A stretch of DNA of 64,000 bases from positions 620,001 through 684,000 of the forward strand of contig BRXU01000043.1 in the NCBI GenBank assembly GCA_030267565.1, read 5' to 3'. Origin of the DNA: Pleodorina starrii (Eukaryota > Chlorophyta > Chlorophyceae > Chlamydomonadales > Volvocaceae). Every line of letters starts with the position of its first letter. Positions within the stretch are counted from its first letter, which is position 1. The notes under the pieces were generated by a model. That model was not told the origin of the DNA. It was given only the letters and a program-made list of their open reading frames with translations, and did not search any database. Both the position numbers and the translations under genes were made by a program. Positions 40,971 to 51,130 of the stretch are shown piece after piece.

Positions 40971-42986
40971 TCCGATCCCTCCGACGGCATTCCGGGCCCT
41001 TTGAAGGCCTCCCGGGCCCTCAGAACGGCTTCCGGCCCCCCGAGTGCCTTCCAGCCTTCTGAAGGCCTTTCGGACCCTCCAAAGGCGTTCTGGGGCTCCC
41101 AAACGGCCATCCGGGCCCTCCGATCGCCTTCCCGGCCTTCCAAAGGCTTCCAGCCCACAGAAAGCCTTTCGAATTCCCAAAGGGCCTTCCGGTCCCTCCG
41201 ACGGCATTCCGGGCCCTTTGAAGGCCTCACGGGCCCTCAGAACGGCTTCCGGCCCCCCGAGGGCCTTCCGCACTTCTGAAGGAATTTCGGACCCTCAAAA
41301 GAGGCGTTCTGGGGCTCCCAAACGGCCATCCGGGCCCTCCGATCACCTTCCCGGCCTTCCAATGGCTTCCAACCCACAGAAAGCCTTCCGGGCTTCCCAA
41401 TTGCCTTCCGATCCCTGCGACGGCATTCCGGGCCCTTTGAAAGCCTCACGGGCCCCCAGAATGGCTTCCGGCCCCCCGAGTGCCTTCCGGCCCCCCGAGT
41501 GCCTTCCGGCCTTCTGAATGAATTTCGGACCCTCCAAAGGCGTTCTGGGGCTCCCAAACGGCCATCCGGGCCCTCCGATCGCCTTCCCGGCCTTCCAAAG
41601 GCTTCCAGCTCACAGAAAGCCTTCCGGGCTCCCCGATTGCCTTCCGATCCCTCCGACGGCATTCCGGGCCCTTTGAAGGCCTCACGGGACCTCAGAACGG
41701 CTTCCGGGCCCCCGCGTGCCTTCCGGCCTTCTGAAGGAATTTCGGACCCTCCAAAGGCGTTCTGGGGCTCCCAAACGGCCATCCGGGCCCTCCGATCGCC
41801 TTCCCGGCCTTCCAAAGGTTTCCAACCCACAGAAAGCCTTCCGGGCTTCCCAATTGCCTTCCGATCCCTCCGACGGCATTCCGGGACCTTTGAAGGCCTC
41901 ACGGGACCTCAGAACGGCTTCCGGGCCCCCGAGCCTTCCGGCCTTCTGAAGGCCTTCCGGAGCCTCCAAAGGCGTTCTGGGGCTCCCAAACGCCATCCGG
42001 GCCCTCCGATCACCTTTCCGGCCTTCCAAAGGCTTCCAGCTCACAGAAAGCCTTCCGGGCTCCCCGATTGCCTTCCGATCCCTCCGACGGCATTCCGGGC
42101 CCTTTGAAGGCCTCACGGGACCTCAGAACGGCTTCCGGGCCCCCGCGTGCCTTCCGGCCTTCTGAAGGAATTTCGGACCCTCCAAAGGCGTTCTGGGGCT
42201 CCCAAACGGCCATCCGGGCCCTCCGATCGCCTTCCCGGCCTTCCAAAGGTTTCCAACCCACAGAAAGCCTTCCGGGCTTCCCAATTGCCTTCCGATCCCT
42301 CCGACGGCATTCCGGGACCTTTGAAGGCCTCACGGGACCTCAGAACGGCTTCCGGGCCCCCGAGCCTTCCGGCCTTCTGAAGGCCTTCCGGAGCCTCCAA
42401 AGGCGTTCTGGGGCTCCCAAACGCCATCCGGGCCCTCCGATCACCTTTCCGGCCTTCCAAAGGCTTCCAGCTCACAGAAAGCCTTCCGGGCTCCCCAATT
42501 GCCTTCCGATCCCTCCGATGGCATTCCGGGCCCTTTGAAGGCCTCACGGGACCTCAGAACGGCTTCCGGGCCCCCGAGTGCCTTCCGGCCTTCTGAAGGC
42601 CTTTCGGACCCTATTAAGGCGTTCTGGGGCTCCCAAACGGCCATCCGGGCCCTCCGATCGCCTTCCCGGCCTTCCAAAGGCTTCCAGCCTACAGGAAGCC
42701 TTCCAGGCTCCCCAATTGCCTTCCGATCCCTCCGACGGCATTCCGGGCCCTTTGAAGGCCTCACGGGCCCTCAGAACGGCTTCCAGCCCCCCGAGTGCCT
42801 TCCGGCCCCCCGAGTGCCTTCCGGCCTTCTGAAGGCCTTTCGGACCCTATTAAGGCGTTCTGGGGCTCCCAAACGGCCATACGGGCCCTCCGATCGCCTT
42901 CCCGGCCTTCCAAAGGCTTCCAGCCCACAGGAAGCCTTCCGGGCTCCCCAATTGCCTTCCGATCCCTCCGACGGCATTCCGGGCCC

Positions 42987-43058
42987 TTGCCGGTCTTGCT
43001 CGGCTTGCCCGTTGGGCTTCGCTTTCCCAGTGCTTGAAACGTCCCTAGCAGAAAAAAA
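42987..43058 (+). mobile_element. Tiny LINE 3'-end copy
   Basis: Seventy-two bases matching the last part of the LINE 3' UTR in + orientation, with A7 (43052-43058) and two substitutions in the terminal motif. About 20 bp of satellite is missing at the insertion point. Only 22 bp of satellite separates it from copy D. Confidence 0.85.
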
Positions 43059-43080
43059 GAACGGCTTCCGGCCCCCCGAG
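43059..43080 (+). repeat. Satellite remnant between two LINE insertions
   Basis: GAACGGCTTCCGGCCCCCCG plus AG, in array orientation. Its last seven bases (CCCCGAG) are the left target-site duplication of LINE copy D. Confidence 0.85.
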
Positions 43081-44545
43081 TTTTTTTTTTTTTCTGCGAG
43101 GGACGTTACAAGGACTGGGAAAGCGAAGCCCAACGGGCAAGCCGAGCAAGACCGGCAAGCCGCAACAGCCTGGCAAGAAGCCCAAAAAACCACCGCAAGG
43201 AGCCAAGGAGAGAGAAAAAGCCAAGCAACGCCTAAACTCGCAGACAGGACAGGGACAGGGACGGGGGCAGCAAGGGGCCAGGAGCCACTGCTGCACGGGC
43301 GGCACACACGGCCACCCCTACCTCCAAGACACCGAGGAGGGAACTGAAACCAACACCAGGGCCCAACACCAGGGCCAAACCCCAGGGCCCAACACCAGGG
43401 CCAACACCACGGCCCAACACCAGGGCCAACCCCACAGCCCAACACCAGGGCCCAACACCAGGGCCCAAAACCAGAGCCAACACCACGGCCCAACACCAGG
43501 GCCAAAACCACGGCCCAACACCCGGGCCAGCACCACGGACCAACAACAGGGCCCGTCACCGGAGACAAGCCCCAGGGATGGGCAAAGGCCCCAACAGCGA
43601 CCACAGCGACAACACAACCACAACCTGCACAACCTCAACAGCCAAGGGGCGAACCCTACACCCTGGGCGACAGCAACAGGAACAACAAACAAAACCGGGC
43701 AACCGCCGCAGCGAACCAGGGCAAAACGAGCCCCCCCCCCACCGGGGAGCACCAGAGAAAACAGAAAACCCACAGCACGCCCGAAGAGAACCCCGCACCA
43801 CCGAAACCGCCTCCCAGAGCCACAAAAGCCGCAGGGACGGTGCCACACAAGCGCACCGGAGACAAACAACAACCGACCCCACCCTGGGGGCGTCCCCGCA
43901 AGACAGCAGGCCCGAAGACACACCTCCCTCCCAAGACACCCCGCACCGCAGGAACCTCACTCCCACGTCCCCCCGGCTCCCAAGAACCCCCACGGGCGCA
44001 GCAGGGGCAACACTGCCTGGCTGGAAGCCAGGGCACAAGCGCGCCGGCGACAAGACACCCGCAGACCCCACCCTGGGGGCGACCCCCGAACCGCACCTGC
44101 CTCCCACGGCGGCCTGCACCACACCAACCCTGCACCGAAGCCCCCCCGCCCCTCCCCAGTCCCCCCCCGAAACCCTCCCCAGACCCCCCGGCGCCACACG
44201 CACCCCACTCCAGAGAACCCCCCCTCCAGGCCGCAGGGGCAGCACCGCCGGGTCAGAGACCAAGGCACGAGAGCGCCAGCGACAAAACACCCACAGACCC
44301 CACACAGGGGGCGACCCCTCAAGACAGCAGCCTCCGAACCGCACCTGCCTCCCGCGGCAGCCTGCACCACACCAACCCTGCTCCTAAGCTCCCCCGACCC
44401 CCAAGACCCCCTCCGGCCCCATCCACAGCAAGCCCCGCACCGCACCCCCCTCCCTAGGCAACCCGCACCGCACTCCCCCCACCCTCGAGGCCCCTCGCAC
44501 CCTAAGGACCTCAGACACCGAGATCCCCCACTCCCAACACCCCGC

Positions 44546-46258
44546 TCACGACGGCCCCGGCTGCCCTGTCAGCTGAGCTGCTGCCTGGCTGGGCTGGGCG
44601 CTGATGGCTGACCCGGATGGGGAGACCTGCTGTGCTGCCTGGGCGCCCCCGGCGGGTGCCTGTGGTGCTGGGACCGGGGCCACCCGGGACAGATGAACCT
44701 GCAGACGCGGGCTGCTGCCAGCCACCCGCTGCACGGAGCAGAGGACGCCTTCATGCGCCCAGGAGGCTTCGAAGGCATCCAGCCGGCCGGGCTTCAGCTG
44801 TGCTGTGATGTGGCCCCGGGGCAGCCCCGCCAGAGTGTCCTCGGAGAGCGCCGCCATGCTGAAATGTGCCCTCATGAGACGCTGCAGCTCCCCAATGACG
44901 CAGCCCACCACCGTGGCCGACGGATGGTCATCAGGCTCCGCCCTGTGGTAGTGGCCCCAGACCGCCCACAGCCAAGTGGCTCGAAGGGCTGCCCACAGCA
45001 GCTGCAGCCCAGGGCTGGTGGGGTAGGCCGGCCACCCTCCCGGCCAGTCTCCCAGCAGCACAGCCGGCTGTCTGAAAGGCAAGTCCGCGGCCCCGGAGAC
45101 TGTTGCCCACAGCTCTGCCAGCCAAACCCGAGCTGCGGTGTAAGCCCCGCACTCCAAGAAGACGTGGGTCAGGCTGGCGACATGCAGGTTGCCGTCCACC
45201 GAGCAGCTAGGAGCAGAGCAGTGGGCACGCTGCGGCTGACCTTTGGAGGCCAGGTACACCCCGCACGGGAGCCGTCCATGGTGCAGCCGCCAGGTGAGCG
45301 CCTTGGCCCGGTTGCTTGCGGGGCAGTCCCACAGCCGCTGCCAGGCCCGCCGGCGGTCGAGGGGAGACATGCCAGCCGGGCCATCAGCTGCCGGGTCTGC
45401 CTCCGGGGCCGGCCCGGCGGGCGCCGACGGTCCGGCGGCAGCACCGGGGTCCTGCTGGTGCGGTTTTTTTTTTTTTTCTGCGAGGGACGTTACAAGGACT
45501 GGGAAAGCAAAGCCCAACGGGCAAGCCGAGCAAGACCGGCAAGCCGCAACAGCCTGGCAAGAAGCCCAAAAAACCATGCGGTGCCGCATGGCGGCTGCTA
45601 GGCTGGCTGACCGGGCTTGCAGCGGCCGAGGGCAGTGATGGGGGGGAGGAGCGGGGCCGCATCCAGCCGGGGCTGGGTGTGGGGTTCATGGCAAACCACC
45701 GGCTGCGGCTGGGCGCTTGCTGAGCCAGCCAGTGTTGGTGCCAGCGGGCCTCCTGTTGCTGTAGCTGGCTGTGCGGCTGCTCGGGCCACGCCGCAGGCAT
45801 GAGGGGCTCCGTGTCCTGGCCCCAGCTGTGACCGCGGGCGGTGAGGCGGTGGCGCACCTCACTCACTGTGTAGTGGATGAGGGGCAGCGTGCCGTGGCCG
45901 TGGCTGAGGGGGTAGCACTGGACCGAGTCCCAAAGCCCCAGCAGCTGGTATTCCACTGGCCATGAGGAGGCGCGTTGGGCCGGGGGCGCCTCGTTGTATC
46001 GCTGATGGTCCTCCAAGGTCCAGTGTCGGCGCGGCTTGCGGCCCGGCAGCACGCAGGCTGCAGGCCAGTCGGCGTCCCCTGCTGCTCCGGCCTGCTCGCT
46101 GTCTGGGGGCACCAAGCGGCCGTTGGGCAGGACGGCCCACAAGACTCCCGTAGGGCTGCTTACCCGGCTGCCATCGGGCGACAGGAGCCAGTCGGGCGCC
46201 GGCGGCAGTTCGGGGTCCAGGGGGTCGGCTGGCAGCAGTCTCCGCCAGTCGGCTGGGA
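44546..46258 (-). pseudogene. LINE ORF2 C-terminus (copy D), split by a nested LINE tail
   Basis: Covers the linker after the RT domain (LLPADPLDPELPPAPDWLL) and the zf-RVT finger, to the stop at 44546-44548. The nested element inserts between AAPH and QQDP and brings poly-Lys-coding adenines and a frame change, so the ORF is broken. Confidence 0.78.
45464..45576 (-). mobile_element. LINE tail nested in copy D, 5-bp target-site duplication
   Basis: T14 plus about 99 bp of LINE 3' end. TGCGG lies on both sides (45459-45463, 45577-45581) and occurs once at the equivalent site of copy G. An example of extreme 5' truncation. Confidence 0.88.
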
Positions 46259-46260
46259 GT

Positions 46261-47151
46261 CCCCGAGTGCCTTCCGGCCTTCTGAACGCCTTCCGGACCC
46301 TCCAAAGGCGGACCCTCCAAAGGTTCTGGGGCTCCCAAACGGCCTTCCGGGCCCTCTGATCGCCTTCCAGGCCTTCCAAAGGCTTCCAGCCCACAGAAAG
46401 CCTTCCGGGCTGCCCAATTGCCTTCCGATCCCTCCGACGGGATTCGGGCCCTTTCAAGGCCTCACGGGCCCTCAGAACGGCTTCCGGCCCCCCTGGTGCC
46501 TTCCGGCCTTCTGAAGGCCTTTCGAACCCTCCAAAGGCGTTCTGGGGCTCCCAAACGGCCATCCGGGCCCTCCAATCGCCTTTCCGGCCTTCCAAAGGCT
46601 TCCAGCCCACAGAAAGCCTTCCGGGCTCCCAATTGCCTTCCGATCCCTCCGACGGCATTCCGGGCCCTTTGAAGGCCTCACGGGCCCTCAGAACGGCTTC
46701 CGGCCCCCCGAGGGCCTTCCGCACTTCTGAAGGCCTTCCGGACCCTCCAAAGGCGTTCTGGGGCTCCCAAACGGCCATCCAGGCCCTCCGATCGCCTTCC
46801 CGGCCTTCCAAAGGCTTCCAGCCCACAGAAAGCCTTCCGGGCTCCCCAATTGCCTTCCGATCCCTCGGACGGCATTCCGGGCCCTTTGAAGGCCTCACGG
46901 GACCTCAGAACGGCTTCCGGCCCCCCGAGTGCCTTCCGGCCTTCTGAAGGCCTTTCGGACCCTCCAAAGGTGTTCTGGGGCTCCCAAACGGCCTTCCGGG
47001 CCCTCCGATCGCCTTCCCGGCCTTCCAAAGGCTTCCAGCCCACAGAGAGCCTTCCGGGCTCCCAAAGTGCCTTCCGGTCCCTCCGACGGCATTCCGGGCC
47101 CTTTGAAGGCCTCACGGGCCCTCAGAACGGCTTCCGGCCCCCCGAGTGCCT
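46261..47151 (+). repeat. Satellite array, block 6
   Basis: Irregular 217/236-bp monomers. GGACCCTCCAAAGG is locally duplicated near 46300, adding a partial subunit. Confidence 0.93.
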
Positions 47152-47491
47152 GGTCTGGTCTAGTGACACCTCATGGTCTTAGGACATTCGAGGTCACAGG
47201 TTCGATCCCTGTGGAGACCCCCGGCTACCGCTGGGTGTGAGATTATGGCTAGCTGCTATGAGTGGAGTTGGTGGCCGAGTTGATTGGCCAGGATTCACAC
47301 GCTTGAGTGGTGGCGATCGCTGAACCCTCGGTCTCGGTGGTAGATTGGGTGAATGGATGAGGTCCGCCCTAGAAGGCAGAGCTATCCCAGTTGTCCAATG
47401 AGGATCGTCTGGAAGGTTCTGTGGTGCGGATGGTGCCCAGAGGAGAATGGGGCCATACCGTACAACTGTAACAATCTCTCTCTCTCTCTCT
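47152..47491 (+). mobile_element. tRNA-derived SINE with (CT)n tail and 10-bp target-site duplication
   Basis: CCGAGTGCCT flanks the element exactly (47142-47151, 47492-47501). The head contains an A-box-like TGGTCTAGTGA and a canonical T arm: stem ACAGG, loop TTCGATC, stem CCTGT. The 5' GGTCT and later AGACC can pair as an acceptor stem. A 250-bp body follows, with TGTAA near the end and a CT dinucleotide tail (about 47474-47491). It is unrelated in body and tail to the SINE at 10706 and 18811. Confidence 0.8.
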
Positions 47492-50056
47492 CCGAGTGCC
47501 TTCCGGCCTTCTGAAGGCCTTTCGGACCCTCCAAAGGCGTTCTGGGGCTCCCAAACGGCCATCCGGGCCCTCCGATCGCCTTCCCGGCCTTCCAAAGGCT
47601 TCCAGCCCACAGAAAGCCTTCCGGGCTCCCCAATTGCCTTCCGATCCCTCCGACGGCATTCCGGGCCCTTTGAAGGCCTCACGGGCCCTCAGAACGGCTT
47701 CCGGCCCCCCGAGTGCCTTCCGGCCTTCTGAAGGCCTTTCGGACCCTCCAAAGGCGTTCTGGGGCTCCCAAACGGCCATCCGGGCCCTCTGATCGCCTTT
47801 CCGGCCTTCCATAGCCTTTCAGCCCACAGAAAGCCTTCCGGGCTCCCCAATTGCCTTCCTATCCCTCCGACGGCATTCCGGGCCCTTTGAAGGCCTCACG
47901 GGCCCTCAGAACGGCTTCCGGCCCCCCGAGTGCCTTCCGGCCCCCCGAGTGCCTTCCGGCCTTCTGAAGGCCTTTCGGACCCTCCAAAGGCGTTCTGGGG
48001 CTCCCAAACGGCCATCCGGGCCCTCCGATCACCTTCCCGGCCTTCCAAAGGCTTCCAGCCCACAGAAAGCCTTCCGAATTCCCAAAGTGCCTTCCGGTCC
48101 CTCCGATGGCATTCCGGGCCCTTTGAAGGCCTCACGGGACCTCAGAACGGCTTCCGGGCCCCCGAGTGCCTTCCGGCCTTCTGAAGGCCTTCCGGACCCT
48201 CCAAAGGCGTTCTGGGGCTCCCAAACGGCCATCCGGGCCCTCTGATCGCCTTCCCGGCCTTCCAAAGGCTTCCAGCCCACAGAAAGCCTTCCGGGCTCCC
48301 CAATTGCCTTCCGATCCCTCCGACGGCATTCCGGGCCCTTTGAAGGCCTCACGGGCCCTCATAACGGCTTCCGGGCCCCCGAGAGCCTTCCGGCCTTCTG
48401 AAGGCCTTCCGGACCCTCCAAAGGCCTTCTGGGGCTCCCAAACGGCCTTCCGGGCCCTCTGATCGCCTTCCAGGCCTTCCAAAGGCTTCCAGCCCACAGA
48501 GAGCCTTCCGGGCTCCCAATTGCCTGCCGATCCCTCCGACGGCATTCCGGGCCCTTTGAAAGCCTCACGGGCCCCCAAAACGGCTTCCGGCCCCCCGAGT
48601 GCCTTCCGGCCCCCAGAGTGCCTTCCGGCCTTCTGAAGGCCTTTCGGACCCTCCAAAGGCGTTCTGGGGCTCCCAAACGGCCATCCGGGCCCTCCGATTG
48701 CCTTCCCGGCCTTCCAAAGGCTTCCAGCCCACAGAAAGCCTTCCGAATTCCCAAAGTACCTTCCGGTCCCACCGACGGCATTCCGGGCCCTTTGAAGGCC
48801 TCACGGGACCTCAGAACGGCTTCCGGGCCCCCGAGTGCCTTCCGGCCTTCTGAAGGCCTTCCGGACCCTCCAAAGGCGTTCTGGGGCTCCCAAACGGCCA
48901 TCCGGGCCCTCTGATCGCCTTCCAGGCCTTCCAAAGGCTTCCAGCCCACAGAAAGCCATCCGGGCTCCCCAATTGCCTTCCGATCCCTCCGACGGCATTC
49001 CGGGCCCTTTGAAAGCCACCTCACGGGCCCTCAGAACGGCTTACGGCCCCCCGAGTGCCTTCCGGCCTTCTGAAGGCCTTTCGGACCCTCCAAAGGCGTT
49101 CTGGGGCTCCTAAACGGCCTTCCGGGCCCTCCGATTGCCTTCCCGGCCTTTCAAAGGCTTCCAGCCCACAGAGAGCCTTCCGGGCTCCCAAAGTGCCTTC
49201 CGGTCCCTCCGACGGCATTCCGGGCCCTTTGAAGGCCTCACGGGCCCTCATAACGGCTTCCGGGCCCCCGAGTGCCTTCCGGCCTTCTGAAGGCCTTCCG
49301 GATCCTCCAAAGGCCTTCTGGAGCTCCCAAACGGCCATCCGGGCCCTCCGATCGCCTTCCAGGCCTTCCAAAGGCTTCCAGCCCACAGAGAGCCTTCCGG
49401 GCTCCCAGTTGCCTTCCGATCCCTCCGACGGCATTCTGGGCCCTTTGAAGGCCTCATGGGCCCCCAGAACGGCTTCCGGCCCCCCGAGTGCCTTCCGGCC
49501 CCCAGAGTGCCTTCCGGACTTCTGAAGGCCTTTCGGACCCTCCAAAGGCGTTCTGGGGCTCCCAAACGGCCATCCGGGCCCTCCGATCGCCTTCCAGGCC
49601 TTCCAAAGGCTTCAAGCCCACAGAAAGCCTTCCGAACTCCAAAAGTACCTTCCGGTCCCTCCGACAGCATTCCGGGCCCTTTGAAGGCCTCACGGGCCCT
49701 CAGAACGGCTTCCGGCCCCCCGAGTGCCTTCCGGCCCCCCAAGTGCCTTCCGGCCTTCTGAAGGCCTTTCGGACCCTCCAAAGGCGTTCTGGGGTTCCCA
49801 AACGGCCATCCGGGCCCTCCGATTGCCTTCCCGGCCTTCCAAAGGCTTCCAGCCCACAGAAAGCCTTCCGAATTCCCAAAGTACCTTCCGGTCCCACCGA
49901 CGGCATTCCGGGCCCTTTGAAGGCCTCACGGGACCTCAGAACGGCTTCCGGGCCCCCGAGTGCCTTCCGGCCTTCTGAAGGCCTTCCGGACCCTCCAAAG
50001 GCGTTCTGGGGCTCCCAAACGGCCATCCGGGCCCTCTGATCGCCTTCCCGGCCTTC
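47492..50056 (+). repeat. Satellite array, block 7
   Basis: 217/236-bp monomers, with 453-bp spacing in places (for example 47682, 48135, 49693, 49929). More substitutions between units than in blocks 3-4, consistent with the right margin of the array. It ends in the CCTTC target duplication of the miniature LTR element. Confidence 0.93.
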
Positions 50057-50306
50057 TGTAAGCCTGGCTCCTGAGCATCCGCGGGATAAGCCTTTACTGC
50101 TTACAATTGGTATCGAGACCTATGCCGTACGACCTCGTGCTCGGGAGGTCGCCGGTTCGATCCCTGGTCAAAGCGCTGGCTATCGGGTAAAACCCTTGCG
50201 AGGGTGGGGAGGCCCCATGCGTGGACGCCGAGGACGGCTCACTCTAAGGGGGGGGAGTGTAAGCCTGGCTCCTGAGCATCCGCGGGATAAGCCTTTACTG
50301 CTTACA
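50057..50306 (+). mobile_element. Complete 250-bp miniature LTR retroelement (TRIM/SMART-like)
   Basis: Two identical 49-bp LTRs (50057-50105, 50258-50306), each starting TGTAAGCC and ending GCTTACA, flank a 152-bp interior. The interior begins with a primer-binding site (ATTGGTATCGAG) and ends with a polypurine tract (AAGGGGGGGGAG, 50246-50257). CCTTC is duplicated on both sides (50052-50056, 50307-50311), the 5-bp target duplication of LTR elements. There is no coding capacity. The interior contains a B-box-like GGTTCGATCCC and a hairpin CGACCTC/GAGGTCG. It must rely on an autonomous partner; the gypsy element at 3-9 kb shares its PBS and LTR termini. Confidence 0.9.
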
Positions 50307-50534
50307 CCTTCCAAAGGCTTCCAGCCCACAGAAAGCCTTCCGGGCTCCCCACTTGCCTTCCGATCCCTCCGACGGCATTCCGGGCCCTTTGAAGGCCTCG
50401 TGGGCCCTCAGAACGGCTTCCGGCCACCCGAGTGCCTTCCGGCCCCCCGAGTGCCTTCCGGCCTTCTGAAGGCCTTTCGGACCCTCCAAAGGCGTTCTGG
50501 GGCTTCCAAACGGCCTTCCGGGCCCTCTGATCGC
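50307..50534 (+). repeat. Satellite array, last unit
   Basis: One monomer of the 236-bp type. It breaks off at CTCTGATCG, where sequence matching about 2195-2216 begins. Confidence 0.9.
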
Positions 50535-50742
50535 GTCTGTACTTTTGGGGCCTAGCGTTGACACGGTGTTCGGTCTGCTTCAACATGGCCGTGTATTGCA
50601 AAAAGATACAGATAGTGTCATACACGGCCGCTTCAACACGGCCGTGTACAGATTGCCGTGTCCAACACGGCCATGTATATCGCCCCCTGTAGACACGGGT
50701 GGAGTGTACATGTGCGTGTAGACACGGCTTGTGTATAGCCTA
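50533..50742 (+). repeat. Dispersed repeat, copy 2 (uninterrupted form)
   Basis: CGTCTGTACTTTTGGGGCCTA, also present at about 2195-2216, is followed after 6-8 bp by the ACACGGTGTTCGG sequence found at 9473. The 7.25-kb TIR-bounded segment present at copy 1 is absent here. The rest follows copy 1 with scattered substitutions and small indels. Confidence 0.78.
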
Positions 50743-51007
50743 GAGTCAAAGAAGAGGTAGGACAAGGACTTTCTAAATCCAGTATAGTATGGCGGTTAAA
50801 ACCACCGAATGCCTTTAGCAGATCCTTTTCACCCGTCGCCTGGGACTCCCAGGCGTTAGAACAAGTTTGCACGGCCTAGGAGATAGAACAAGTTTGCCCG
50901 GCCTGGATCGTGCCGCTGCCCCTCATCAGGCTGATGGGGGCAGTGCCGCTGTGCTCTAGTCCGTTAGCTAGTCCGTTAGCTTTCGACCCGGCGGCCCTTG
51001 ACTATCC
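50743..51007. other. Unrecognised unique spacer
   Basis: Contains a close pair of ACAAGTTTGC(A/C)CGGCCT words (about 50870 and 50891). No gene supported. Confidence 0.4.
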
Positions 51008-51130
51008 TTTTATTTTCTGCGAGGGATGTTACAAGGACTGGGAAAGCGAAGCCCAATTGGCAAGCCGAGGAAGACCGGCAAGCCACAACAACCTGGCAAG
51101 AAGCCCAAAAAACCACCGCAAGGAGTCAAG
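51008..51130 (-). mobile_element. Old LINE 3'-end fragment
   Basis: A degenerate T tract followed by about 110 bp matching the LINE 3' terminus with several substitutions, closest to copy C. It ends at GCAAGGAGTCAAG. No target duplication remains recognisable. Confidence 0.75.

Larger units (their letters stand above)
40119..42986 (+). repeat. Satellite array, block 5 (236/217-bp monomers)
   Basis: Same family as blocks 3-4, with a 431-bp near-duplicate pair at 41682-42112 and 42113-42543. It contains two minute LINE insertions at 40487 and 40958. Confidence 0.93.
43081..46260 (-). mobile_element. LINE copy D (minus) with 7-bp target-site duplication
   Basis: T13 (43081-43093), full 3' UTR, and ORF2 C-terminal part up to the 5' truncation. 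CCCCGAG occurs at 43074-43080 and 46261-46267, inside the satellite word CCCCCCGAGTGCC. A further 113-bp copy is nested at 45464-45576. Confidence 0.9.

Noticed and set aside
47152..47225. Functional tRNA gene
   Set aside because: The T arm is good, but the acceptor and anticodon arms do not pair fully, and the sequence is the head of an element with a target-site duplication.
50109..50190. Functional tRNA gene inside the miniature LTR element
   Set aside because: A B-box and one hairpin are present, but no complete cloverleaf can be drawn, and the stretch lies between PBS and PPT of an LTR element.
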